From: JBOHPP01 sp050731755
GTDB lineage: Bacteria; Methylomirabilota; Methylomirabilia; Rokubacteriales; CSP1-6
Assembly (NCBI GenBank): GCA_050731755.1
Contig: JBOHPP010000085.1
Span: 1-27,086 of the forward strand
DNA: 27,086 nucleotides
Direction of reading: 5' to 3'
Shown here: piece after piece, positions 16,081-24,269 of the stretch
Position numbering within the stretch: position 1 is the first letter of the stretch
Layout of the letters: each line of letters starts with the position of its first letter
Made by a program: the position numbers and the translations under genes
The notes under the pieces: generated by a model
Database searches by the model: none
Seen by the model: the letters and a program-made list of their open reading frames with translations, nothing else
What the model was told of the DNA's origin: nothing

Positions 16081-17082
16081 TCAGTCCCAGAGGTACGCGC
16101 GAGGGTTGACGGACTGCCCTTTGACGACGATCTCGTAGTGGAGGTGTGGCCCCGAGGAGCGCCCGGTATTCCCGCTCAGCCCGACGACGTGACCCCGCTC
16201 CACCTTCTGCCCGTACTGCACCATGAGCTTGGACAGATGGCCGTAGAGGGTTCGGATCTCTTGCCCGTGGTCGAGGACCACGGTGATTCCGTAGTCGGCG
16301 TTCGAGCCGGCGAAGACGACGGTGCCCCCGGCCGGCGCCCGCACTGGCGTGCCCTGGCTGGCGTTGATGTCGAGGCCGCCGTGGAGCTCCTCGACCTTGG
16401 TCCACGGCGAGAGCCGCCGGCCGAACTCCGAGTTGACGCCCCCGCGTACCGGCCACCGTGACGGCAGCGCGAGCAGGGCGCGCCGGGCCTTGCCGATCAG
16501 CCGATCGAGGGCCTTCAGGCTCTGTCCCTCTTCCTGGATCTGCTCGGTCAGGAGATCGAGTTCGGCGACCGCCGACGAGCGGGCCGGACGCTCCAGCAGG
16601 GTCGCGCTGGCGCCTCCGATGCCGGCGTCGCGGCTGCGCGGCGCCAGCTCGGGCCCGAACGCTTCCCAGACCCGCGCGTGCAGCTCGCGCCAACCGGTGA
16701 CCTCTCGGCGCAGCTCGGTGACGCGGCGGTTGAAGGCTTCGATCGTGGCGCGCTGCTCGTCGTTCTGCTGGAAGAGCGTGGCCGCGGCCCGGACCCGCTG
16801 CCGGAGGTACCACCAGTCCCCGACGAGTGTGCCGAGCGCGACCACACCGACCACGAAAACCACCAGCAGGGTCGTCGGCAGGCGACGCGGAAAGCTGATC
16901 CGGGCGATCCGGGCACCGTCCCCACGGACGATGAGGAGACTGAAACGCTCGCGGTGGTTCACCAACTTGGTCGGGGTCTTGAGCTGGGCTGTCCGGGACG
17001 GCTGGACGGTAGGTCGCATCGCTTCGGCCGCTGCGGCAACGGCGGACTCCCGCGTTGCTGACGACGGAGGAGAGGCCAGCAT
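16081..17082 (-). CDS. M23 family (LytM-type) peptidase with coiled coil, membrane-anchored
   Basis: A 333-residue envelope protein: cytoplasmic basic N-terminus, one transmembrane helix (about 69-89), a coiled-coil-like region (about 93-200), and a C-terminal M23 zinc endopeptidase domain (about 207-330). Zinc and active-site residues are H234 and D238 in HGGLD, H282 in YGHLSK, and H313/H315 in PHLHYE, so it should be catalytically competent against peptidoglycan cross-links. The architecture resembles MepM/NlpD-like division or elongation factors. The frame stays open to 17190, but the ATG at 17080-17082 has GAGG 5 nt upstream and is the better start. The unknown protein at 15204 follows. 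Confidence 0.88.
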   Translation of the reverse strand: MLASPPSSATRESAVAAAAEAMRPTVQPSRTAQLKTPTKLVNHRERFSLLIVRGDGARIARISFPRRLPTTLLVVFVVGVVALGTLVGDWWYLRQRVRAAATLFQQNDEQRATIEAFNRRVTELRREVTGWRELHARVWEAFGPELAPRSRDAGIGGASATLLERPARSSAVAELDLLTEQIQEEGQSLKALDRLIGKARRALLALPSRWPVRGGVNSEFGRRLSPWTKVEELHGGLDINASQGTPVRAPAGGTVVFAGSNADYGITVVLDHGQEIRTLYGHLSKLMVQYGQKVERGHVVGLSGNTGRSSGPHLHYEIVVKGQSVNPRAYLWD

Positions 17083-17260
17083 GCGGGCCTCTTTCGCAAG
17101 CGGCGTGCCGAACCTGCTGACAAATACAATCAACCGTTTACGCCCGGGCCGCCTGCCATTCCGACACGAGAATGCGCGCTGAACTGTCACCGCGGGGGCC
17201 GTCGCCAGCGCGTCAAAGCGACCTGGCGTGCTGTAACCCCGCGTGAGATCGTCGGTTTGT

Positions 17261-17290
17261 TTGACACCCCAGAATGGCGCGCAGTATGAT
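17261..17290 (+). promoter_or_regulatory. Sigma70 promoter of the aspartate-family amino acid operon
   Basis: A perfect -35 TTGACA (17261-17266) and a TATGAT -10 (17285-17290, five of six) are separated by 18 bp. Transcription would start near 17297, leaving a leader of about 22 nt that carries an AAGGGA ribosome site. It lies in the divergent gap with the M23 gene. Confidence 0.75.
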
Positions 17291-17318
17291 CGCCCAAGTC
17301 GCGGCGAAAGGGATTTTT

Positions 17319-18488
17319 ATGGATGAGTTCTACCGGATCAAGCGCCTGCCCCCCTACGTGTTCGCCGTCGTCAACGACCTCAAGACCAAAGCCCGTGCTC
17401 GGGGCGAGGACATCATTGACCTCGGCATGGGCAACCCTGACATGCCCACGCCAAAGCACATCGTCGCCAAGCTGATCGAGGCGGCCCAGAACCCGAAGAA
17501 TCACCGCTACTCCGCCTCGCGGGGCATCACGCGGCTGCGGATGGCGATCACCAAGTGGTACCGCGATCGCTACGATGTCGCGCTCGACCCGGAGACGGAG
17601 ACCATCGTCACCATCGGCGCCAAGGAGGGCTTGGCCCACCTGGCGCTGGCCGTGCTGCAACCCGGCGACGGCGTCCTGGTGCCCAACCCCACGTACCCGA
17701 TTCACTCGTACTCGGTGGTGATCGCCGACGGGGATCTCCGCTCGGTGCCGCTCACGCCGGACGGCGACTTCTTCGCGCGGCTCGAGGAGACGGCCAGGCT
17801 GGCGTGGCCGAAGGCCAAGCTGTTGATCCTCTCCTTCCCCCACAATCCCACGACGATGTGCGTCGATCGGGCGTTCTTCGAGCGGGTGGTGGCGTTCGCC
17901 CGCGACCACCACCTCCTGGTCGTGCACGACTTCGCCTACGCCGACTTCGCCTTCGACGGCTATCGGCCGCCGTCGTTCCTGGAGGTGCCGGGGGCCAAGG
18001 ACGTCGGCGTCGAGCTATTCTCGACGTCGAAGTCCTACAACATGCCGGGCTGGCGGCTCGGGTTCATGTGCGGCAACGCCCGCATGATCCAGGCCCTGGC
18101 CCGGATCAAGTCCTACCTGGACTATGGGGCCTTCCAACCCATCCAGATCGCCGGCATCATCGCGTTGGAGGGCGACCAGGCGGTGGTGCACGACATCGTC
18201 GAGGTGCACCGCAAGCGGCGCGACGTCCTGGTCGACGGCCTCAACAAGCTCGGCTGGAGCGTGCCCAAGCCCCGCGGCACCATGTTCGTGTGGGCGCCCA
18301 TTCCCGAGGCTTTCCGCACCATGGGCTCGCTGGAGTTCGCCAAGCTCCTCATCCAGGAAGCCAAGATGGCCGTGTCCCCGGGCATCGGCTTCGGCGAGTA
18401 CGGCGAGGGCTACGTGCGCTTCGCGCTCGTGGAAAACGAGCAACGCATCCGCCAGGCGCTGCGCGGCCTCAAGCAGCTCGGCCGCTGA
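17319..18488 (+). CDS. PLP-dependent aminotransferase, class I/II (AlaC-like)
   Basis: A 389-residue fold-type I aminotransferase. N176 in FPHNPTT, D204 and Y207 in VVHDFAYAD, the PLP lysine K238 in STSKSYNMPGW and R246 in the same motif are the family's cofactor and carboxylate residues. MDEFYRIKRLPPYVF at the start and SKSYNMPGWRLGF match the AlaC/YfdZ glutamate-pyruvate aminotransferase group, also close to aspartate and LL-diaminopimelate aminotransferases. ATG 17319 is supported by AAAGGG 6 nt upstream; two earlier in-frame ATGs lie within or before the promoter. As the first gene of the hom-thrC-lysC block it may supply aspartate or act in a linked amino acid pathway. Its stop is 1 bp before the hom start. 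Confidence 0.88.
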   Translation: MDEFYRIKRLPPYVFAVVNDLKTKARARGEDIIDLGMGNPDMPTPKHIVAKLIEAAQNPKNHRYSASRGITRLRMAITKWYRDRYDVALDPETETIVTIGAKEGLAHLALAVLQPGDGVLVPNPTYPIHSYSVVIADGDLRSVPLTPDGDFFARLEETARLAWPKAKLLILSFPHNPTTMCVDRAFFERVVAFARDHHLLVVHDFAYADFAFDGYRPPSFLEVPGAKDVGVELFSTSKSYNMPGWRLGFMCGNARMIQALARIKSYLDYGAFQPIQIAGIIALEGDQAVVHDIVEVHRKRRDVLVDGLNKLGWSVPKPRGTMFVWAPIPEAFRTMGSLEFAKLLIQEAKMAVSPGIGFGEYGEGYVRFALVENEQRIRQALRGLKQLGR

Positions 18489-18489
18489 C

Positions 18490-19797
18490 GTGAACGAAGT
18501 CCGCATCGCCTTGCTCGGCCTCGGGACCGTCGGGGCGGGCGTCGCCAAGCTGCTCGACACCGAACGGGCGGTGCTGGAAGAGCGGGTGGGCTGTCGCCTC
18601 ACGCTGGCCGCGGTGGCCGACCTCGACGTGACACGGCCTCGGGAAGGGTTGGACCTGGCCCGGCTTCCACTCACCACCGACGTCACCCGCGTGCTGGTCG
18701 ATCCCCAGACCCAGGTGGTCATCGAGCTCATCGGCGGTCTGGAGCCGGCGCGGTCGTTCATCCTTCGCGCCCTGGCCGCCGGCAAGCACGTGGTGACGGC
18801 CAACAAGGCCCTTCTCGCCCACCACGGTGCCGAACTCTACGACGAGGCCCGGCGCCGCGGCGTCACCCTGGCCTTCGAGGCGGCCGTGGCTGGCGGCATC
18901 CCGCTGATCCGGTCGATCAAGGAAGGCCTGGTCGCGAACCGCATCCTGTCGATCTTCGGCATCGTCAATGGGACCTCGAACTACATCCTCTCGAAGATGA
19001 CCGACGAGGGGCTCGACTTCGCCATGGTCCTCAAGGAGGCCCAGGCCCACGGCTACGCCGAGGCCGACCCCACGCTGGACATTGAGGGCATGGACTCCGC
19101 CCACAAGCTGCAGATCCTGGTCACCCTCGCCTTTCGCACGTTCGTGGACCTCAAGGACATCCACACCGAGGGCATCACGGGGGTGACGGCGCAAGACATC
19201 GCTTACGCCCGTGAGCTGGGCTACCGGGTCAAGCTGTTGGCCATCGCCAAGGCCGTCGACGGCGGGGTCGAGGCGCGGGTGCACCCCACCATGATCCCCG
19301 CCAACTCTCCGCTGGCCGCGGTGTCGGGCGTGTTCAACGCCGTAGTCGGTACCGGGCATGCCGTGGGCGACCTCATGTTCTACGGGCGCGGGGCCGGTCA
19401 GCTGCCCACCGCGTCCGCGGTCTGGTCGGACATCGTCGAGATCGCCCGTCGCATCGCCCACGGCATCCCCGCCCTGGCCCTGGAGCTACCGCCGTCGGGG
19501 CCGGGCGCGTTGCCCTTGCGCGCCATGGACGGGATCCGGTCCTGTTACTACCTGCGCGTGATGGCCCAGGACCGGCCAGGCGTGCTCTCGCGAGTCGCTG
19601 GGGTGCTGGGCGAGAACAACATCTCCATCGCGTCCGTGATCCAGAAGGGGCGAGCCACCGCCGAGGCGGTGCCGGTGGTCATGATGTCCCACGAGGCGCG
19701 TGAACGGGACATGCGGACGGCCTTGGCCGCCATCGACCGGCTGCGGGTGGTGGCGGGGCCCACGACCATGATCCGCGTCGAGGGCGGCCCGACGTGA
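18490..19797 (+). CDS. hom: Homoserine dehydrogenase with C-terminal ACT domain
   Basis: A 435-residue enzyme reducing aspartate semialdehyde to homoserine. GLGTVG (10-15) binds NAD(P); TANK (103-106) and the catalytic lysine K206 in GMDSAHKLQIL are present, as is NGTSNYILSKM. The C-terminal ACT domain begins at about 350 with CYYLRVMAQDRPGVLSRVAGVL and probably mediates threonine feedback inhibition, as in monofunctional Hom proteins. It starts at GTG 18490, one base after the aminotransferase stop, and its TGA overlaps the GTG of thrC by 4 bp. Length is normal for the type. Confidence 0.96.
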   Translation: MNEVRIALLGLGTVGAGVAKLLDTERAVLEERVGCRLTLAAVADLDVTRPREGLDLARLPLTTDVTRVLVDPQTQVVIELIGGLEPARSFILRALAAGKHVVTANKALLAHHGAELYDEARRRGVTLAFEAAVAGGIPLIRSIKEGLVANRILSIFGIVNGTSNYILSKMTDEGLDFAMVLKEAQAHGYAEADPTLDIEGMDSAHKLQILVTLAFRTFVDLKDIHTEGITGVTAQDIAYARELGYRVKLLAIAKAVDGGVEARVHPTMIPANSPLAAVSGVFNAVVGTGHAVGDLMFYGRGAGQLPTASAVWSDIVEIARRIAHGIPALALELPPSGPGALPLRAMDGIRSCYYLRVMAQDRPGVLSRVAGVLGENNISIASVIQKGRATAEAVPVVMMSHEARERDMRTALAAIDRLRVVAGPTTMIRVEGGPT

Positions 19798-20852
19798 AGG
19801 CCTGGCGGGGAGTGATCGAGTGGTATCGGGACTTCTTGCCGGTGAGCGACAAGACGCCTGTGGTGACGCTGCACGAGGGCAATACGCCGCTGGTGCCAGC
19901 GCCCCGGCTGGCCGAAGCGACCGATCCCCGCCTGCGCATCTACCTCAAGTGCGAGGGATACAACCCCACCGGCTCGTTCAAGGACCGCGGCATGACGATG
20001 GCGATCTCGAAAGCGCTCGAATCTGGCGCGCGCGCCGTCATCTGCGCCTCGACAGGCAACACGTCGGCGTCGGCGGCGGCCTTCGCCGCCCGGGCGGGGA
20101 TCAAGGCGTTCGTCATGGTCCCCAAGGGGGCCATCGCGCTCGGCAAGCTGTCCCAGGCCGCGATTCACGGGGCCAAGGTGTTGATCGTCGACGGCAACTT
20201 CGACCAGGCGCTGACCATCGTGCGCCAGATCTCGGAGACCCACCCCGTCACACTGGTGAACTCGGTGAATCCCTTCCGCGTGGAAGGGCAGAAGACGGCC
20301 GCCTTCGAGGTCGTGGACCACCTCGGCCGCGCCCCCGACTATCATCTGATTCCCGTCGGCAACGCCGGCAACATCACCGCGTACTGGCGCGGATACCGCG
20401 AGTACCATCGGGCGGGGCGGGCCCGGGAGCTGCCGCGCATGGTGGGCTTCCAGGCCGCCGGCGCCGCGCCGATCTACGAGAACCGCGTCATCGACGAGCC
20501 GCGCACGGTGGCCACCGCCATCAAGATCGGGAACCCCGCCAGCTGGGGACCCGCGCTGGAGGCCCTCAGGGACTCGCGCGGGTGGGTCGACGTGGTCTCC
20601 GACGAAGAAATCCTGCAGGCCTATCGAGTGTTGGCGCGCGAGGAGGGAATCTTCATGGAGCCGGCCTCCGCCGCGACGGTGGCCGGGCTCATCAAGAACG
20701 TCAAGGCCGGGCGATTCGAGCCGGGCTCGACCCTGGTGCTGACGCTCACCGGTCACGGCCTCAAGGACCCCGACACCGCGCTGGAGTCCGCCTCGCGGCC
20801 CACCACCGTGCCGCCAGATCTCCGGGCGGTCTTGACCCAACTCGGCTTCTGA
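19794..20852 (+). CDS. thrC: Threonine synthase
   Basis: A 352-residue fold-type II PLP enzyme converting O-phosphohomoserine to threonine. The PLP lysine is K63 in NPTGSFKDRGM; ASTGNTSAS and the phosphate loop GNAGNITAYW are intact. The short length matches the compact class without the N-terminal extension of E. coli and yeast ThrC. Its GTG start overlaps the hom stop, as expected for consecutive pathway genes. No homoserine kinase gene (thrB) is in the window, so this step must be encoded elsewhere. A poorly conserved tail of about 20 residues ends the protein. Confidence 0.96.
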   Translation: MKAWRGVIEWYRDFLPVSDKTPVVTLHEGNTPLVPAPRLAEATDPRLRIYLKCEGYNPTGSFKDRGMTMAISKALESGARAVICASTGNTSASAAAFAARAGIKAFVMVPKGAIALGKLSQAAIHGAKVLIVDGNFDQALTIVRQISETHPVTLVNSVNPFRVEGQKTAAFEVVDHLGRAPDYHLIPVGNAGNITAYWRGYREYHRAGRARELPRMVGFQAAGAAPIYENRVIDEPRTVATAIKIGNPASWGPALEALRDSRGWVDVVSDEEILQAYRVLAREEGIFMEPASAATVAGLIKNVKAGRFEPGSTLVLTLTGHGLKDPDTALESASRPTTVPPDLRAVLTQLGF

Positions 20853-20871
20853 CCCCCCGCCGCACCGTGGG

Positions 20872-21858
20872 TTGAACCGCCTCAAGGTCGTCGCCGGCCT
20901 GCTGATCAGCCTCGCGCTGGTCGGCCTCCTCCTCTGGAATGTGGACCTGGCCGCGCTGGGCCGCCAACTCCGTCGGACCCATTGGGGCTGGACACTGCTC
21001 GGCGTCGCCCTCGCCCCGGTGGGTCTCTGGCTGCGGGCCCGACGTTGGAGCTATCTCTTTCCTCCACGCTCGCAGCCGCCCGGCCTGGTGGCCGGCACGA
21101 TGATCGGCTACATGGTCAACAACGTGCTCCCGCTGCGGGCGGGCGAGGTGGTCCGCGTTTACGTGGTCGCCCGTCGCTGGCGGCGCGGATTTTGGATGAC
21201 GCTGGCCACGCTCGTCGTGGAGCGCGTGCTCGACAGCCTGGTCATCGTGTTCGTGCTGGCCGTGCTCGTGCTCGTCCTTCCCGTGCCCGCCGTGTTCCGG
21301 TGGACGGCGGGGACCATGCTGGCCCTGGACCTGATCGCCGTCGCGCTCCTGGCACTCTTCGCTGCCGTGCCCGACCGCTGCCGGCGTGCGCTCGAGCGCT
21401 TCACGCGGCCCTGGCCGGGGTTGGCCCGGCGTCTGACCAGCGTCTTCGAGCGGTTCGTCCTCGGCCTCGACGGCATCCGGACTCCGGCCCATCTGCTGCC
21501 GCTTCTCGTCTGGACGGCCATGGTGTGGCTGGCCCCGGCGCTCGCCGCCTGGACGATGCTGCGGGCGGTGGAGCTGCAACTGCCCTTCACGGCCGCGTGG
21601 GCCGTCCTGGCCTTCGTGGGACTTGGAATCAGCGTCCCGTCTGCGCCGGGATATGTGGGCGTCTTCCACTACGCGGCGGTGCTGGCCCTCGGCATGTTCG
21701 ACGTGCCCCGTGAACCGGCGCTGGGGTACGCGATCGTGTTCCACGCCAGCCAATTCATCCCCGTCACCCTGGCCGGCTGGCTGCTCCTGCTCCGCGAGCA
21801 CCTGAGCCTCGCCGAAGCGACGCAGGCCCGGCCGACACCGGGCACCCTGGACGGCTGA
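20872..21858 (+). CDS. Lysylphosphatidylglycerol synthase TM-region/UPF0104-type membrane protein
   Basis: A 328-residue integral membrane protein with about 8 hydrophobic helices, of the LPG_synthase_TM (UPF0104, AglD2) family. The N-terminal helix LLISLALVGLLLWNVDLAAL, IGYMVNNVLPLRAGEVVR and the late motif GISVPSAPGYVGVFHYA are characteristic. Such proteins are linked to lipid or glycan flipping or transfer; in the MprF family the analogous domain is the flippase. The only usable start is TTG 20872; no ATG or GTG precedes the first helix in frame and the ribosome site is weak. It sits between thrC and lysC, 19 bp after thrC, although it has no evident role in threonine synthesis. Confidence 0.82.
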   Translation: MNRLKVVAGLLISLALVGLLLWNVDLAALGRQLRRTHWGWTLLGVALAPVGLWLRARRWSYLFPPRSQPPGLVAGTMIGYMVNNVLPLRAGEVVRVYVVARRWRRGFWMTLATLVVERVLDSLVIVFVLAVLVLVLPVPAVFRWTAGTMLALDLIAVALLALFAAVPDRCRRALERFTRPWPGLARRLTSVFERFVLGLDGIRTPAHLLPLLVWTAMVWLAPALAAWTMLRAVELQLPFTAAWAVLAFVGLGISVPSAPGYVGVFHYAAVLALGMFDVPREPALGYAIVFHASQFIPVTLAGWLLLLREHLSLAEATQARPTPGTLDG

Positions 21859-21895
21859 AGGGCGCGGGCGATCCGACGGGAGCGCGCGCCCGCCG

Positions 21896-21904
21896 TGATA
21901 CGAT
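21896..21904 (+). promoter_or_regulatory. Extended -10 promoter of lysC
   Basis: TGATACGAT fits an extended -10 (TGn plus TACGAT). It lies 9 nt before the lysC ATG, in the 55-bp gap after the membrane-protein gene. No -35 and no Shine-Dalgarno are evident. A transcript from it would be almost leaderless. The match resembles TGATATCGT ahead of the epimerase at 2058. Confidence 0.4.
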
Positions 21905-21913
21905 GCCTGAGCC

Positions 21914-23143
21914 ATGGCCCTGATCGTCCAGAAGTACGGCGGCACGTCCGTCGCTGACGCCGAGAAGATCAAGAACGTGGCCCGCCGGGTGGCGCACCAG
22001 GCCCCGGGCAATCAGATCGTCGTGGTGGTGTCGGCCATGGGCAAGACCACCGACGGGCTCATCGGGTTGGCCTCGCAGATCACGCCGGCGCCCGATCCGC
22101 GCGAGCTGGACGTGCTGCTGGCCACCGGGGAGCAGGTGACCATCGCGCTGCTGACCATGGCGCTCCAGGCGCTCGGCTTCAAGGCGCGCTCGCTGACCGG
22201 TCCCCAGATCGGCATGCGCACCGACAACGCCCACACCCAGGCGCGCATCACCCGGATCAACGCCGAGCGGGTGCGCCAGGCCCTCGATGCCGGCGAGATC
22301 GTCGTGGTGGCCGGGTTTCAAGGGCTCAGCGAGAGCGAGGAGATCACGACGCTGGGCCGGGGCGGCTCCGATCTCACCGCGGTGGCCCTGGCCGCCTCGC
22401 TCAAGGCCGACCTGTGCGAGATCTACACCGACGTGGAGGGCGTGTACACCGCCGATCCCAACATCGTACCCGACGCCCGCAAGCTCGCGCGCATCACCTA
22501 CGACGAGATGCTGGAGATGGCCAGCCTGGGGACCAAGGTCCTCCAGAGCCGTTCCGTGGAGTTCGCCAAGAAGTACGGCGTGCCGGTCCACGTGCGCTCG
22601 ACCTTCAAGCCCGATCCCGGCACGCTGGTCACGAAAGAGGAGCACGGCATGGAAGACGTGGTCGTCACCGGCGTCACCCACGATCGGAGCCAGGCCAAGA
22701 TCTCGATCCTGCGCGTCCCCGATCGCCCGGGCATCGCCGCCCGGGTCTTCGGCGCCATCGCCCAGACCAACATCGTGGTGGACATGATCGTGCAGAACAT
22801 CAGCCGGGACGGCTACACCGACATGTCGTTCACGGTGCCGCGGGACGACTACCGGCGGGCGGTGGCAGCACTGGAGGATGTCGCCCGGACGGTGGGGGCC
22901 CAGGGCGTCGTCCACAACGAACGGGTGGCCAAGGTCTCCATCGTGGGCGTCGGCATGCGGAGCCACTCCGGCGTGGCCGCCCGGATGTTCGCAGCGCTGG
23001 CTAAGGAAGGGATCAACATCCAGATGATCTCGACGTCGGAGATCGCCGTCTCCTCCGTCATCGACGATAAATACGCCGAGTTGGCGGTGCGCGCGCTGCA
23101 CGACGCGTTCGAGCTGGGCCGCGCCCGCGAGACCGCCGTCTAG
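21914..23143 (+). CDS. lysC: Aspartate kinase with tandem ACT domains
   Basis: A 409-residue aspartokinase phosphorylating aspartate, the first step to lysine, threonine, methionine and diaminopimelate. The kinase region (1-240) carries KYGGTSV (7-13), GFQGLSESEEITTLGRGGSD (about 135-153) and YTDVEGVYTADP. Two ACT domains follow (about 262-335 and 340-409), containing DRPGIAARVFGAIA and HSGVAARMFAALAKEGINIQ, which bind lysine and/or threonine for feedback control. The size and layout match the alpha2beta2 LysC of Corynebacterium and Bacillus, in which a beta subunit is made from an internal start. ATG 21914 begins directly with the conserved N-terminus. Confidence 0.96.
   Translation: MALIVQKYGGTSVADAEKIKNVARRVAHQAPGNQIVVVVSAMGKTTDGLIGLASQITPAPDPRELDVLLATGEQVTIALLTMALQALGFKARSLTGPQIGMRTDNAHTQARITRINAERVRQALDAGEIVVVAGFQGLSESEEITTLGRGGSDLTAVALAASLKADLCEIYTDVEGVYTADPNIVPDARKLARITYDEMLEMASLGTKVLQSRSVEFAKKYGVPVHVRSTFKPDPGTLVTKEEHGMEDVVVTGVTHDRSQAKISILRVPDRPGIAARVFGAIAQTNIVVDMIVQNISRDGYTDMSFTVPRDDYRRAVAALEDVARTVGAQGVVHNERVAKVSIVGVGMRSHSGVAARMFAALAKEGINIQMISTSEIAVSSVIDDKYAELAVRALHDAFELGRARETAV
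22634..22651 (+). other. Internal ribosome site and start for the LysC beta (regulatory) subunit
   Basis: AAAGAGGAG lies 6 nt upstream of an in-frame ATG at 22649-22651 (codon 246 of lysC). Translation from it gives about 164 residues holding just the two ACT domains. It begins MEDVVVTGVTHD, the same place where the Corynebacterium LysC beta subunit starts (MEEAVLTGV, from memory). The ribosome site is much stronger than anything ahead of the full-length start. Confidence 0.65.
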
Positions 23144-23156
23144 CCGGAGTCCTGTC

Positions 23157-24269
23157 ATGGTGAAGGGTAAGGCCGCCGTCTTCTTCGGTCCCGGCAAGCC
23201 GTTCGAGATCCGCGAGCTCACGCTGTCCGAGGTCGAGCCCGAGGCCGTGCTGGTCCACGTGTCGCTGGCCAACGTCTGCGGTTCGGACCTCCATTTCTGG
23301 CGCGGGGACGCGCCGCTCAAGCTGCCCACCGACGGCTGGATCTTCGGCCACGAGATGACGGGGCGGGTGGCCCGGCTGGGGGCCCGGGTGAAGAGCGACT
23401 CGCTGGGCCAGCCACTCAAGGAAGGCGACCGCGTCGCCTACGCCTACTTCTATCCGTGCGGCCGCTGCCCCGCCTGTCTGGGCCAGGAGCCGGCGGCGTG
23501 CCTCTTCAAGGTCGGTCGTCCGCTCGGCCCGTCGGAGTTCCCCCACTTCCACGGCGCCTTCGCCGAGTATTACTACCTCAAGCCCGGAGGGGCCATCTTC
23601 CGCGTGCCCGACGCGCTCTCCGACGAGCTGGTGGCGCCCGTCAACTGCGCGCTCAGCCAGGTGATCTTCGGCCTGCACAAGGCTGGCCTCCGCTTCGGCG
23701 GCACGCTCGTCATCCAGGGCGCCGGCGGGCTCGGGGTCCAGGCCGCGGCGGTGGCCAAGGACATGGGCGCCTCCGTGGTGATCGTGATGGATAGGATCAA
23801 GGGCCGCTTGGAGCTGGCCCAGGCCTTCGGGGCCGATCACGCGATCAACATCGGCGAGGTCGCCGAGCGCAAGGACCGCGTGAACCTGGTGCGCAAGCTG
23901 ACCGGTGGGGCCGGCGCCGACGTCGTATGCGACTTCGTCGGCTTCCCGGAGGTGATTCCCGAGGGCATCGAGATGCTGCGTCAGGGCGGCAGCTATCTGG
24001 AGATCGGCACCATCAGCCGCGGGGCCAAGGTGGAGCTGGAGCCGGCGGCGCTGGTGTGGGGCGCCAAGCGCATCGTGGGCGTCATCATGTACGACCCGTG
24101 GGTGATCCCCCGGGCCCTCGATTTCCTGGTTCGCAACCGAGCCCGCTGGCCGTTCGAGCGGCTGATCTCGCATACGTTCCCGCTCGAGAAGATCAACGAA
24201 GCCTTCGCTCAGTCCGAGTGGCACGCGAGGGAGACCACCAACATCACGCGCGCGGCGCTGGCCCCATGA
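23157..24269 (+). CDS. Zinc-binding alcohol dehydrogenase (MDR superfamily)
   Basis: A 370-residue medium-chain dehydrogenase. Catalytic zinc ligands are C41 in NVCGSD, H65 and E66 in GHEM, and probably C164 in PVNCALSQ. The structural zinc lobe is C101, C104, C107 and C115. GAGGLG (188-193) with D212 in VMDRIKGR points to NAD. An acidic and glycine-rich stretch at 78-92 is an insertion typical of a subgroup of soil-bacterial members. ATG 23157 has GGAGT 6 nt upstream, 13 bp after lysC. Its stop overlaps the next start in ATGA. Alcohol substrate is unknown, and the adjacency to lysC is not functional evidence. Confidence 0.9.
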   Translation: MVKGKAAVFFGPGKPFEIRELTLSEVEPEAVLVHVSLANVCGSDLHFWRGDAPLKLPTDGWIFGHEMTGRVARLGARVKSDSLGQPLKEGDRVAYAYFYPCGRCPACLGQEPAACLFKVGRPLGPSEFPHFHGAFAEYYYLKPGGAIFRVPDALSDELVAPVNCALSQVIFGLHKAGLRFGGTLVIQGAGGLGVQAAAVAKDMGASVVIVMDRIKGRLELAQAFGADHAINIGEVAERKDRVNLVRKLTGGAGADVVCDFVGFPEVIPEGIEMLRQGGSYLEIGTISRGAKVELEPAALVWGAKRIVGVIMYDPWVIPRALDFLVRNRARWPFERLISHTFPLEKINEAFAQSEWHARETTNITRAALAP

